Below, piece by piece: positions 1 to 8,740 of a stretch of 30,824 nt of DNA; within the stretch, counting starts at the first letter, position 1; the number at the start of each line of letters is the position of its first letter. A model generated the notes under the pieces. It saw only the letters and a list, made by a program, of their open reading frames with translations. It was not told where the DNA came from and ran no database searches. A program made the position numbers and the translations under genes. The stretch is taken from NCBI GenBank assembly GCA_003427395.1, contig BFEA01000057.1, positions 2,563,251-2,594,074 of the forward strand, written 5' to 3'. The DNA is from Chara braunii (taxonomy: Eukaryota; Streptophyta; Charophyceae; Charales; Characeae).

Positions 1-50
1 CTGTTGAGGGTTCAGCCTCCTGATGAGTCGGTGAAACTCCGACGAAACAG
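1..50 (+). ncRNA. Type III hammerhead self-cleaving ribozyme
   Basis: All hammerhead parts are present in order. Stem III is CUGU (1-4) with ACAG (47-50). The cleavage-site base is U5, giving a GUU triplet that fits the NUH rule. Stem I is GAGG (6-9) with CCUC (16-19) around a 6-nt loop. The invariant CUGAUGA is at 20-26. Stem II is GUCGG (27-31) with CCGAC (39-43) around a 7-nt loop, followed by the invariant GAAA at 44-47. The molecule opens at stem III, which makes it type III. Stem III is very short, as in the hammerheads of plant retrozymes (non-autonomous LTR elements that form circular RNAs) and some viroid-like RNAs. Cleavage is predicted between 5 and 6. GUU is usually cleaved more slowly than GUC. 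The window begins at its first base, so stem III could be longer upstream. It lies antisense to element D. Confidence 0.88.
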
Positions 51-123
51 TTTGTCACAGCCCCTCGTTTGCTGTCCTCTTCTCCCTCTCTGCCTGCGGT
101 TTACCGGGCAGTTCTATTTGACG

Positions 124-143
124 ATATATATATATATATATAT
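124..143. repeat. (AT)n microsatellite
   Basis: Uninterrupted alternating A and T of about 20 bp in the left part of D's LTR region. Confidence 0.9.
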
Positions 144-446
144 GCGAGCTCCTAGGCCTCGATGAGCCCTGTCGGGGCCCTGTTTCCAGCATGCCAAGCC
201 GCCCTAAGTGAATGCGGGCCTATTCAGCTACGAGAGGCCTATTTTTGCTTTCTCGCAACTAGGGGAAATTCAGGCAGTTTCTCAGCGTCAGTTGGTTTGG
301 TGAGCCCAGGCCCTGCCTCCCCTTTATCCGAATGAATCAGAGGCAGGCCCTGGGCCAGACACGGGGCATGAACTGAACTCTGGCCGCTGGGCAGTCGGAC
401 ATGGGTAACCACCCCATGTGATGCACGTGCAGAGGGCACATGCAGA

Positions 447-452
<6 letters not shown>

Positions 453-491
<39 letters not shown>
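453..491. repeat. (GA)n microsatellite
   Basis: Uninterrupted GA dinucleotide tract of about 39 bp. On the minus strand it reads as an artificial Ser-Leu repeat. Confidence 0.95.
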
Positions 492-495
<4 letters not shown>

Positions 496-747
496 TGGAC
501 ACACACGAGAAGCAGGAGCTGAGTGAGGGTCCAGTCCGACCAATGAATGAACCAACAATTGAATCAAAGACCAACCTGGCCCGGTCCTAGGCTGGAGAGA
601 TATACCGGCCTTGATCAAGGCCGGAGTAACCCAGTATCGGACTGGGGTCTGGCCGACGGCCTGAAACAGGTCCGGCCTCACTGTCGGACCGAAGGGTACC
701 ACTACATGATCCTCGGACTTGTAAATGGATCAAGCGATACATCAACA

Positions 748-767
748 CGCTATCCGCTGAAATAGCG
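748..767 (-). other. Conserved hairpin beside the 3' LTR (D copy)
   Basis: CGCTAT at 748-753 pairs perfectly with ATAGCG at 762-767 around an 8-nt loop. The equivalent hairpin in element B (8423-8440) has a different stem sequence but keeps perfect pairing and sits at nearly the same distance from the LTR edge (about 40 bp). That is the pattern expected of a selected RNA structure. Confidence 0.55.
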
Positions 768-871
768 AAAACCCAGAGGAGCGGCACAGAAACTATCCTA
801 AATGCGGAACAAACTCCGTGCAGAAAAAGTGATGCAATGCAGACTAAGCCTCAAGCCTAATCTATACGACA

Positions 872-970
872 ATGTCTGGTCTGAATCGACCCAAAAAGCA
901 GAAAATATCTGACCTATGTCGGCCAAGATAGTCAGAAATGTCTGACCTGTGTCGCCCAAGAAAGAGAAAA
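872..970. repeat. Three-copy 33-bp tandem repeat
   Basis: Copies at 872-904, 905-937 and 938-970 each begin ATGTCT or ATATCT, continue with a CTG/CTA...TCG...CCAA pattern and end in an A-rich run. They are imperfect but exactly 33 bp each, and lie in D's 3' noncoding region. Confidence 0.75.
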
Positions 971-1701
971 ATGTATCCTAAGCCAATGTGGCTGAGCATA
1001 AGTCGACATCTGAGCGCTGAAGGCTAAAGAGGAACAACATCAATATCCACACCGAAAAGGAATGTGGCACAGTCTCACGTGCCCTATACAAGTACACAAT
1101 AGCCGAATAGAAGACAGGGAGCTCAGTCGCATGGGAAAGGTAGGGATGGGAGGGAGGGCGACAAGTACAACTCTTAGAGTAAACTCCAAGGGGGTACCCA
1201 CACAACCATATGAAACATCATCAGAGGCTCAGAGGGAGAATAACAACACGACACCAAGCTCAATGGAAACCATCAAACGGGCACCGCCAGCTGAAAGGAA
1301 ACGGGCACTCACACAGGGGAGCACACAAGCGAGCCTGGAAGGATAGGGCGGCTATGCCGGCATAGCCATGTGGCCAAGGGCTGCGAGCAAAGAAAAGTGT
1401 ACACCCCGAAGGAGGGCGCGCAGCATAGGGTAAGGCAGAAGGGCAGCAGACGAACACACCCATATGGTCAGGGAAAACATGGGTCATCATGCGACCGGAG
1501 GGTAAACTGGAGGATGGTCAATAGACGGGAAAGTTGGGAACTCTGTGGCCGAAAAAGTGAAGTAGTCCAACCGATGAGTCTCCAGACTGAAGTCGAGTCG
1601 AAGTAGCCAAGATGAAGTAGGAGTAGTGCAGAAACCGAGTAGAAGTCCGGAACACTGCGACAAGTAGTCTAGTACTGAAGAGAAGCACTGAGGTCGAAGG
1701 T

Positions 1702-1766
1702 CGAATGTAGAAGCCGAATGTAGAAGCTGAATGTAGAAGTCGAATGTAGAAGCCAAATATAGAAGT
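1702..1766. repeat. Five-copy 13-bp tandem repeat
   Basis: Units of CGAATGTAGAAGC with one to three substitutions start at 1702, 1715, 1728, 1741 and 1754. The 1580-1700 stretch before it is also rich in GAAGT-type repeats. It lies just downstream of D's pol stop. Confidence 0.85.
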
Positions 1767-1834
1767 CGGAACCGGGAGCTGCTGCATAAGAGTCTAAGAA
1801 TGGTAAAAGATAGGGAGCGTATAGGGGGTATAGG

Positions 1835-2279
1835 TCAGTCACGATAGCGAGAAGGAAGTCGATGGGTACGTTGAGGTCGAGAGGAATCAACTACAACAAC
1901 AGGCGGAACCACATCCACGAGGGAAGGGGGACCTGAGGTAGGTGCTGGTGTGGCAGGAGGACCCATCCATGGAGGAGGGGGAAATGTTAGTGGTCGCTGA
2001 AGTAGATGGGTCAGTAGAAGGACGAGAAGTAGGAGGGGAGGATGATGAAGAGAAAGGATGAGCACAATCGTAAGCACGCACGAAAGTCATAGCATGCTTC
2101 AAGTGCTCGAGAGGCTCCCAAGAAGACTCCTCCTTAGGGTAACCCTTCCATCGAACAAGATACTCAAGGCGGGGAGGGTCACCATCAGTCATACGCCGGG
2201 ACGTGATATCAGAGATGACAACCTCCTCGTGACCCTCAATGATGATCGGAGAGGGGTGAGGGTAAGGTCGACCGTGTAA
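1835..2279 (-). pseudogene. Element D chromodomain and pol C-terminus (frameshifted)
   Basis: The C-terminal chromodomain of a chromovirus integrase, which in this family is thought to steer integration to marked chromatin. The core EYLVRWKGYP followed by SSWEPLEHL is at about 2192-2085 on the minus strand, and the upstream VISDI segment lies in another frame at 2193-2279. The frame shifts again, and the coding end RPQRTHRLPSRYRD, matching the C-terminus of element B's pol, is reached at about 1838. At least two frameshifts break this short stretch. Confidence 0.8.
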
Positions 2280-3644
2280 CTAAGGGGGAGACTGTCTGAA
2301 GGGGCGCAATAGAGATACATGAAACACATCATGTAGGTTAGCACGATACATGGAATCTGGGAGCTTCAATTTGAAGCTCACCGGACAGTCATGATTAGGT
2401 CCGACGGATGAAAGAATAGTGAATGGACCAATATATCGATGTCTGAATTTCCGAAGCGTGCCGGCCTCGGGCTGGAAGTGACGTGCGTCGACAAGGACTT
2501 CGTCGCCAACTTTGAAGGGATGGTCGATGCGAGAACGATTGGTGCTAGTAGCCATGCCAGTCTGGGAATCAGCAATGCTCTTGCGAGTGTTGCTGAGAAT
2601 CTCATCCATCTCCTTGACCCAGTCATCAAGGGCAGGGCAGTTAGTGTCAGGATGGATCCGAGATGGACGAAGGAGATCAAATGGGACACGAGGGTGATAT
2701 CCCAAGTCACAGTAGTAAGGAGACATGCCCGTGGCTGGTGAAATAGCATGGTTATTAACAATCCGTGGCTGGTGAAATAGCATGGTTATTAACAATCTCG
2801 ACATGGGCGAGATGAAGGTCCCAATCAGAGTCATTCTCAACAAACTTCTTGAGAATATTCCCAAGAGTTTTGTTGGTGACCTTGGTCTGTCCGTCTGACT
2901 GGGATGGTAAGAAGAGGAAAAGCGAAGCTCAGAACAGTAGATCTTGTGGAGTCCACGCCAGAAGTGAGAAGTGAAGCGGGGGTCACGGTCAGAGACAATG
3001 CTAGTAGGAAGACCGTGATGAATGACGATGCGGTTGAAATATAGTGAGGCAATGTCTTTTGTTGAGCTAGCATACTTGCAAGGGAGGAAGTGAGCATGCT
3101 TAGTCAACTGACAGACAACAACGAAGATGGCGTCGTGGCCTCGTGGGGTAGGGGGACGAAGAGGACCGATGAAGTCCATAGAGACAGATGTCCAACGCTG
3201 AGTAGGAATGGGTAAGGGCTGAAGAAAACCGTAGGGGGGATGATTGGTAATATTGGCCTCTTGGCAGATCTTGCACGTGTGGACATACTCCTTAGCAAAG
3301 GTGCGACGGTGCCTCCAATAGTAATGGCAGTAGAGGCGGTCAAGAGTCTTGTAGACCAAAATGATCGGCGACGCCCTGATCACGACTCTCGGCGACTGCC
3401 CGAACGTGGAGCTGTCCGGTAGAAGGCACACATAAACGAGGAGTATGAGGATGATTGAGCCCAAGCCAGTACAATAGTCCAGAGGGGTCGAGCTGAAAGT
3501 TAGGGACGGTCTTGCCAGCCTGTAAGTCAGCGTAGGTGGACTGAAACTCAGAACACTGGGGGTAAGCACGACGATACACATCAAGGAAAGCATGATGGAT
3601 AATGGGAGTAGAGACAGAAAGAGCAGAGAGCTGCCGGTCGTCAC
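2280..3644 (-). pseudogene. Element D integrase (broken)
   Basis: An integrase inserts the cDNA copy into the genome. Readable parts on the minus strand are the zinc-binding end (CKICQE, about 3270), the first catalytic Asp in SMDFIGPL, the second in SDRDPRF, and the C-terminal module running from HPFKVGDEVLVDA to LHDVFHVSLLRPF. The GQTE segment holding the catalytic Glu is scrambled by a frameshift after SSYHPSQTD. A 34-bp tandem duplication at 2729-2796 brings the frame back at MSPYYCDLGY. The zinc-binding histidines are also out of frame, since the first ~100 residues of this frame do not resemble an integrase. Confidence 0.85.
2729..2796. repeat. 34-bp tandem duplication inside D integrase
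   Basis: Positions 2729-2762 and 2763-2796 are identical 34-bp copies starting CCGTGGCTGG. As 34 is one more than a multiple of three, the duplication shifts the frame and compensates for an upstream indel in the same gene. Confidence 0.95.
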
Positions 3645-4301
3645 ACTTAAGGTCAGGGCGGGTGGGATAAGGCATCTGCGATATTGTTGCTCTCGCCGGA
3701 AATCTTCCTGATGATGGAGTCGAACTCGGAAAGATCACGCCACCAACGAGCCTGTCGAGAAGTGAGTTTAGGCTTCGTTTGAAAGGCGGCGAGGACAGAG
3801 TTGTTCGTGAGCACGGTGAAGATATGACCGTGTAGATGATGACGCCACTTCTTAACAGCGTAAACCAGCGCGAGAACCTCACGCTCGTCAGCAGTATAGT
3901 TACGCTCTGCGGGAAGTAGCTGTCGAGAGAGATAAGCAACCGGACACTCTCCATCGCGAGACTCGACTGTACCGTCATCGGCGGCGTCAGGAATATATGG
4001 CGGGGGGGCTCCTGAAGGATTAGGCTCAATGGGTGCGAGGTGAGCCACAGTCGCTGGAGGTGGAGGAGGAACTTGGGGAATACGCGGGAGTCGAGACTCC
4101 GTGGAATCGGGTGAAGTAGAAGGGGCTGAGTAAAACTAAGATAGGACAACTCCAATAGCAAAGTCCGAAGCGTCCGTGGTGACAATGAATGGATGAAAGT
4201 AGTCAGGGAGGTGTAGAACGGGGGCTAACATGGCAGGCCACTTGAGAGAGCGGAAGGCATCCTCATGAGCCGTGGTCCAATAAAAGGTAGACATATGCGG
4301 G
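3645..4301 (-). pseudogene. Element D RNase H domain with proline-rich insertion
   Basis: RNase H degrades the RNA strand during reverse transcription. The minus strand shows [10 protein letters not shown] (first catalytic Asp), then a ~64-residue Pro/Ser-rich insertion (about 4138-3947), then CPVAYLSRQLLPAE, YTADEREVLA (catalytic Glu) and the C-terminal ADALS. The third catalytic position reads LTNNS where element B has RTDNS, so Asp is replaced by Asn. An in-frame TAG at 4136-4138 sits at the start of the insertion. The domain ends at 3653 and the integrase follows. Confidence 0.85.
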
Positions 4302-5185
4302 TCAGAGGGGTAAGTTGGGCAGTATACTGCGCATAGTTTTTAAGAAATGACCATAGTAGTTGGTGCACCCAAGGAAACTACGTAGCGCAGGGAGGGAGGT
4401 AGGAGTGGGATAGTCGACAATGGTCTGAATCTTCGAGTCGTCCATGTGGAGTCCGTGCTCGGAGATCTGATGCCCCAGGAAGTCGACTTTGGGTTGAGCG
4501 AAGCGGCATTTGGAGAGCTGCGCATAGAACCCATGGTCACGTAATCGCTGGAGGACAATGCGAAGGTGGATCAGATGCTCCTCCGAGGTACGAATGTAGA
4601 CCAGGATGTCGTCAATATAGATTAGAACCGACTCCTCAAGAAGGTCTTGGAACATCGTGTTCATAGCTGTTTGGAAGGTGGCAGAAGCATTACGGAGACC
4701 GAAAGGCATGACGGTAAACTCATAGTGCCCAAAACGAGAACGGAAAGCGGTCTTAGGCTGGTCCTCCTCGGCTACGGGGATCTAGTGATATCCGCTACGA
4801 AAATCGATCTTCGTGAAAAGTGGTGGTCGGAGAGGCGGTCAAACAAATCATCCGCACGGGGCATAGGATAACTGTTTCTGACTGTATAGTCGTTGAGACC
4901 GCGGTAGTCAGGGCAGAGGCGGAGGGTGTCGTCCTTCTTACGATCGAAGAGGACAGGTGCACTCCATGGGAACGTACTCGGTTTAATGAAGCCCTGATGA
5001 AGCAGCTCATCAATTTGAGATTCGGGGACCGAGAGGCGATATGGGGCGCGATGCTGAATACGGTAGTTAGGTTCGAGCCGGATGTGGTGCTCTATAACGC
5101 GCATAAGAGGGATGTTGCTATAAGAAACAGATGTAGGGAAAACATCGTGATACTTGCGAAGGAGGGCAACAACGCTAGACTGCAA
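4302..5185 (-). pseudogene. Element D reverse transcriptase (broken)
   Basis: Reverse transcriptase copies the element RNA into DNA. The minus strand shows the N-terminal [15 protein letters not shown] and [16 protein letters not shown], then [15 protein letters not shown] and the catalytic YIDDILVY. Breaks are a frameshift after [11 protein letters not shown], a TAG at 4782-4784 in place of the Gln of YHQIPV, and a frameshift near 4320 after LGCTNYYGHF. The substitutions MPFGLRNASATF for the usual [12 protein letters not shown] suggest relaxed selection. Confidence 0.88.
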
Positions 5186-5690
5186 AGTCGATAGGAGGTT
5201 GTCAAACTCCTCAGAATCAGCAGTGTCAGGGGTGGAAGCAATTGGTATGGGAATAGGTACCGATGGAGCCTCCGTGGTAAAGGATGCAATAAGGTGAGAT
5301 GAGCTAGCAGGGTTGGACGAGGATGAGAAGGCTGAAGGATCAGGAGGTTCGGGGGTCTCGGGAGAGGTGGGTTGAGCTCGACCAACTCAACGTCCGGATG
5401 CATGGAGTTACAGACAAGGAGATCCGTGATGTCGACAATGTAAAGTTCGGCATCAGGCTGACGAAGGATGTGGTGGAACTGAGTAGGTGTCAAGATGGCG
5501 ACATTGACAAAAGAGGGAGATGTAGAGTCTGATTTGCCTAACAACGGAATACGATATTGCTTCCCATCCTTGACGCAAGGACGAGGTCGTTGTGGATCCA
5601 ATCGGGACCAGAATGGGCGAACTGATGGGAGTAGGCGGTGCCGAGAACAAGGTCGTATAGGGTTTCCATGACGTCGAAGGTCCAAGGTCC
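5186..5690 (-). pseudogene. Element D protease C-terminal part and linker (truncated)
   Basis: Only the second half of the retropepsin domain remains. It begins at FDVMETLYDLVLG near 5680, which aligns with FDVMETGYDFILG of element B. The catalytic Asp-Ser/Thr-Gly segment lay further upstream and is missing. A frameshift follows; the linker then reads YRIPLLGKSD and VNVAILTPTQFHHILRQPD, similar to the same segment in B. The end at about 5690 is the junction with element A. Confidence 0.75.
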
Positions 5691-6945
5691 ACTATTCCAT
5701 TCCCTCCACCTCCTCCCTCATCTGGCGCATCCAGCACACCGCCCCATTCCTCGCCCATCCACGTCACCCCTCTTCCGCCCCCGCACTCCCAAACCCTCTC
5801 CCAACCCATCATGACCACCTCCACCATCCCCACCATCCATCCCATCTATTCCCAAGTCATCTCCGGGCTCTTACCCCACAATGCCACAACTCCCCCCCAG
5901 CTACCTCCTTGAGGACAACAACCAACTCGACCACACCTGCTACGACACCACCCCCGATAACCTCAGCTTCAACACCCTCACGCAAATCGCTCATCGTGAT
6001 GGGGAAATCTCCCGTTACTTCCGATCCGGCGAAATCATGTCCTTCTCCGGCCTCCCCTATGAGGACGTTTTTCTCTTCCTAACCCAGCTTCAGAACTCTT
6101 TTCACCTCCACCACATGCCCCTTGCCCACTGGCTCCCCATTGCCACCTCCCGCCTCCTCGGCAATGCCGACAAATGGTGGATGGCTGAAGTTAGCAACCG
6201 TCGAGCCTCCGGAGAACCACGTCACTCCTTCCTCCAATGGGCCAACCTTCTCACTCCCACCTTCCGCCCACAGAAAACCATTGACGACTACCTTGAACAA
6301 TTCTGCCACCTCGGCCAGACCGGTCCCACGGACCGCTTCGTCCAATACGTCCGCTCCCTCCGCCACCACCTCCCCCACACCGTCATTCCCGACTTTGCGT
6401 CTATCTCCCGCATCAAACGAGTATGCCACAAAGACCTTGCAACCGCCCTCGCCCACGAACCCGACATGCCCCTTGCTTACCTCCTCTCTCGCATGCTTCA
6501 CCATGATCGACGACTCCACCCCCACCACCAGCCCCCTCCCGACCCCTCCCGCACCCGCTTTTTCCACCACATCACCCCCGAAGACACCACCTCCATCACT
6601 TCCTCGGACGAGTTCACCACATCTGACCCCGACGCATCTTCCGATTCACTCGACTCTTCATCCCTCACTTCTGAGGAACTCAATGTCGTCCAATTCATGA
6701 GAATGGAGCGCAAAGATCGCAGCTCCCGACCACCCTCATCTACCCCACCCTCCCGCCTCAAGAAACTCACCCCCGAGGAGCGCACCTACCTCCAAGCAAA
6801 AGGGGGTTGCTTTCGTTGTCGCCAATTGGGGTACCAACAAACCAACTGCCCCAACGCCGCACGATTCACCCGCCAGTCCGCCTCCACTCGACCCGCGACC
6901 TCCGCAACACCGCCCTCGGCAAGCGCGGGTCCCTCCTCATCATGA
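5691..6945 (+). pseudogene. Element A gag (5'-truncated, frameshifted)
   Basis: Gag forms the virus-like particle and binds the element RNA. The long frame from 5881 has a capsid region (about residues 50-200, rich in Trp and Leu, with HWLPIATSRLLGNADKWW), an acidic Ser-rich linker, and a nucleocapsid knuckle CFRCRQLGYQQTNC. The knuckle fits CX2CX4-X-X4C but has Tyr where a zinc-binding His is expected, so it is probably damaged. ATG 5881 is probably not the true start: another frame is open from about 5700 to the run of seven C at 5892-5898 and reads a plausible Pro/Thr-rich gag N-terminus, so a one-base change in that run explains the break. The frame ends at TGA 6943-6945. Confidence 0.8.
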
Positions 6946-8075
6946 ACACAGTCCCCAGGACATTGGCCCGACATCGACATCAGGTCTGTCGTCCCACCCA
7001 TCGGTGACGTACTCCGTCCCACCGATGGCCCATCTGGCATCGACAATTCGTCTGCCTCCCCCCTCTCCGGTGACGCCCCCTCCACCGGACGACTCCCAGG
7101 CGTCCCAAACGCCTCCCACTGCCTCATGCTCCTCTGCCCTTCTTCCAAACCCATCCACTATCACCTTCTCCGATGTTGTTGAGGAACACACCCGACACGA
7201 TCGGCTTGTTCGCTTAGGCAACTAACAACGCCGCCTCAACACCATCATCTCCACCGCCAACTCATCTCGTTTCCATCTCAAATTCATCGCTGCCACCCTT
7301 GGTGCGTCTACAACTAAGTTTCGGGCGCTCCTCGACATTGGAGTCACCGGTAACTTCATCACCGACGCGTGTGTCCGCAAAGCCGGTCTTACCTCTACCG
7401 TTTATGACTCCCCGATCACGATTCGCCTAGGGGACAAAGACACCACCGTCATTGTAGACGGCACGGTTCCCGAGACCACCATGATCGTCGGAACCCTCCG
7501 CAGTCAGGTCTCGTTTGATGTCATGCACTTGATGTGCGAAATCGTCTTAGGAACCCCGTGGCTGGACCGCTACATGCCATACGCATTCCACCCCAACTTC
7601 CTTTGCCTCACCACCCCCCCCGACACAACCATCGACATCCCCTATCTCCCATATCTGACCTCCCAAGGCTCTGTCACCCCGCACCAATTCCTCCACATGG
7701 CTCGCCTAAACCCCGACTCCGCCTACTACTGTCTTGTCCTTGATCGCGAAAGTCCCGAGGACTTACTCCTGACGGACAAACCCGATCAAGCCCCCTCCTC
7801 CAACCCCGCCATCACCTCAATCCTCGACGAGTCCAGGGACGTCTTTCTTGAGTCCTTACCCGCCGGACTACCTCCGGATCGTGGCATATCCCATACCATC
7901 GATTTGGAACCCGGACATTCTCCACCTTGTCGCCCTCCATACCAACTCTCTGTCCCCGAAGCCGAAGAAATGAAGCGGCAACGCAGAGAACTCCTTGAAA
8001 AAGGGTTCATTAAGCCAAGTTCATCCCCCTTCGAAACCAGCTGCCTTTTCGTCAAGAAAGGTGGAACTTCGGAAC
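6946..8075 (+). pseudogene. Element A protease and start of RT (interrupted)
   Basis: This is the +1 frame relative to gag. A Pro/Ser/Thr-rich spacer runs to VRLGN and a TAA at 7223-7225. The same frame then gives the protease: FRALLDIGVTGNFI (7319 onward), where the catalytic D-S/T-G has become D-I-G, and FDVMHLMCEIVLGTPWL. The RT N-terminus follows (PPYQLSVPE, GFIKPSSSPF, CLFVKKGG). The frame is cut at GGAAC (8071-8075) where element B is inserted, and RT resumes at 26834. The Ile in the active site and the internal stop both argue against function. Confidence 0.85.
8071..8075. repeat. Target site duplication of element B, left copy (GGAAC)
   Basis: GGAAC directly precedes the TG of B's left LTR and is repeated directly after the CA of the right LTR. 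Five bp is the usual gypsy duplication length. Confidence 0.93.
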
Positions 8076-8384
8076 TGTGGCGGACCCACCAGGGGTGGTG
8101 CTCCGCCAGGGATAGAGATGGAGATGGAGGAAGAAGGGGGAGCGAGATGGCACAGCGCAGCTCCCACGCTAGACTCCAACGCACGTATTCCAAAGTGTGC
8201 AGATGTTGAATGAGGCGGAAAACAGACAACAGCTGGGGTATACCCCAGCGGACTGATGGGACTGGACTGGACTGGCTGGTACCGACAGAGGTACCGGCCT
8301 GTACTGGACTGCCCCAAATACAACACAGGCCTATGAGAACAGGCCAAGGGGCTGGTCTCACAGGCCAACTAGAGGTCCGCTACA
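8076..8384 (-). repeat. 3' LTR of element B
   Basis: 309 bp, beginning TGTGGCGGACC and ending GGTCCGCTACA on the + strand. These ends are near-perfect inverted repeats of 11 bp, longer than the usual TG/CA. It contains an 18-bp perfect palindrome GCTGGGGTATACCCCAGC (8232-8249), reduced to a 12-bp core in the other LTR, and a tandem GGACT motif near 8260. Confidence 0.95.
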
Positions 8385-8422
8385 CGATCCTCGGCCTGTG
8401 ATGGATCGCCTAGATACAAGCA

Positions 8423-8440
8423 CGCTTCCGCCAAGAAGCG
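8423..8440 (-). other. Conserved hairpin beside the 3' LTR (B copy)
   Basis: CGCTTC (8423-8428) pairs with GAAGCG (8435-8440) around a 6-nt loop. The D copy at 748-767 has CGCTAT/ATAGCG. Two base pairs differ on both sides, so pairing is preserved. Confidence 0.55.
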
Positions 8441-8570
8441 AAACTCTACCAAAGAAAAAGAAAACTTGAGCAGTCTTGGATGGGGAGCAAGCTCCATGCC
8501 GAGTCCATGCGATGCAACCTATGATAGAAAATGTCACAAAAACAGTAACAGCCTAAGTGAAAGCAAAAGC

Positions 8571-8740
8571 AACTAACTAGCATACATGTCCTAGGAAAGC
8601 AGAAAGTAATGACAGCTAGGTCCTAGAATGTTGGAGGCAGTAGCCTCAGTCTGGAAACAACTGACTAGTGTATAAGTCCTAAGAACAGCAAAAGCAAAAC
8701 AACTAAATCCTAGAAATGTCAGAGGCAGTAGCCTCAGTCT
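8571..8740. repeat. Two-copy ~85-bp imperfect tandem repeat
   Basis: Both copies run from AACT-ACTAG through GTCCTA and TCCTAGAA to the shared GAGGCAGTAGCCTCAGTCTG, which contains the dyad GAGGC...GCCTC. It lies in B's 3' noncoding region. Confidence 0.7.

Larger units (their letters stand above)
1..706 (-). repeat. Probable 3' LTR of element D (outer end outside the window)
   Basis: The boundary at 706 is inferred by comparison with element B. Both read CTACA and then a conserved GATCCTCGG block on the + strand, so D's LTR would begin TGTAGTGGTACC on the minus strand. B's LTR has inverted ends, but no matching opposite end for D is visible in 1-706, so D's LTR is either longer than the window shows or rearranged. 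The interval holds an (AT)n tract, a (GA)n tract and, on the opposite strand, the hammerhead. No gene is credible here. Confidence 0.55.
707..1834. other. 3' noncoding region of element D
   Basis: About 1.1 kb lies between the end of the pol coding sequence (1835) and the LTR edge (706). I see no credible gene. It contains the conserved hairpin at 748-767, a 33-bp tandem repeat, a 13-bp tandem repeat and purine-rich low-complexity sequence. Element B has a noncoding region of the same length in the same place, so a long 3' untranslated region seems to be a property of this lineage. Confidence 0.7.
1..5690 (-). mobile_element. Element D: Ty3/gypsy chromovirus-like retrotransposon, 5'-truncated
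   Basis: The minus strand carries, in order from 5690 down to 1835, the end of a protease, RT, RNase H, integrase and a chromodomain. This is the Ty3/gypsy order. A noncoding tail and LTR sequence follow to the left. The element stops abruptly inside the protease at about 5690, so gag, leader and 5' LTR are missing. It is a close relative of element B: both share the RNase H insertion, the C-terminal signature RPQRT-x-R-x-P-x-RY, and the sequence beside the 3' LTR. Several stops and frameshifts make it inactive. Confidence 0.85.

Noticed and set aside
239-702. Minus-strand frames with long Ser-Leu repeats
   Set aside because: They are translations of the GA microsatellite; the same applies at 17512-18074.
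871-970. CRISPR-like array
   Set aside because: The 33-bp units are directly adjacent with no unique spacers, so this is a plain tandem repeat.
1571-1592. Possible second hammerhead (CCGATGA, GTCT..AGAC, GAAG)
   Set aside because: The core has several deviations (C for U, extra U before GAAG), with no stem I or III around it. It lies in a GAAGT-rich repeat where such matches are likely.
6079-6570. 163-codon frame on the - strand and 192-codon frame on the + strand in A gag
   Set aside because: Both are alternate frames of the C-rich gag gene; only the frame from 5881 has capsid and knuckle.
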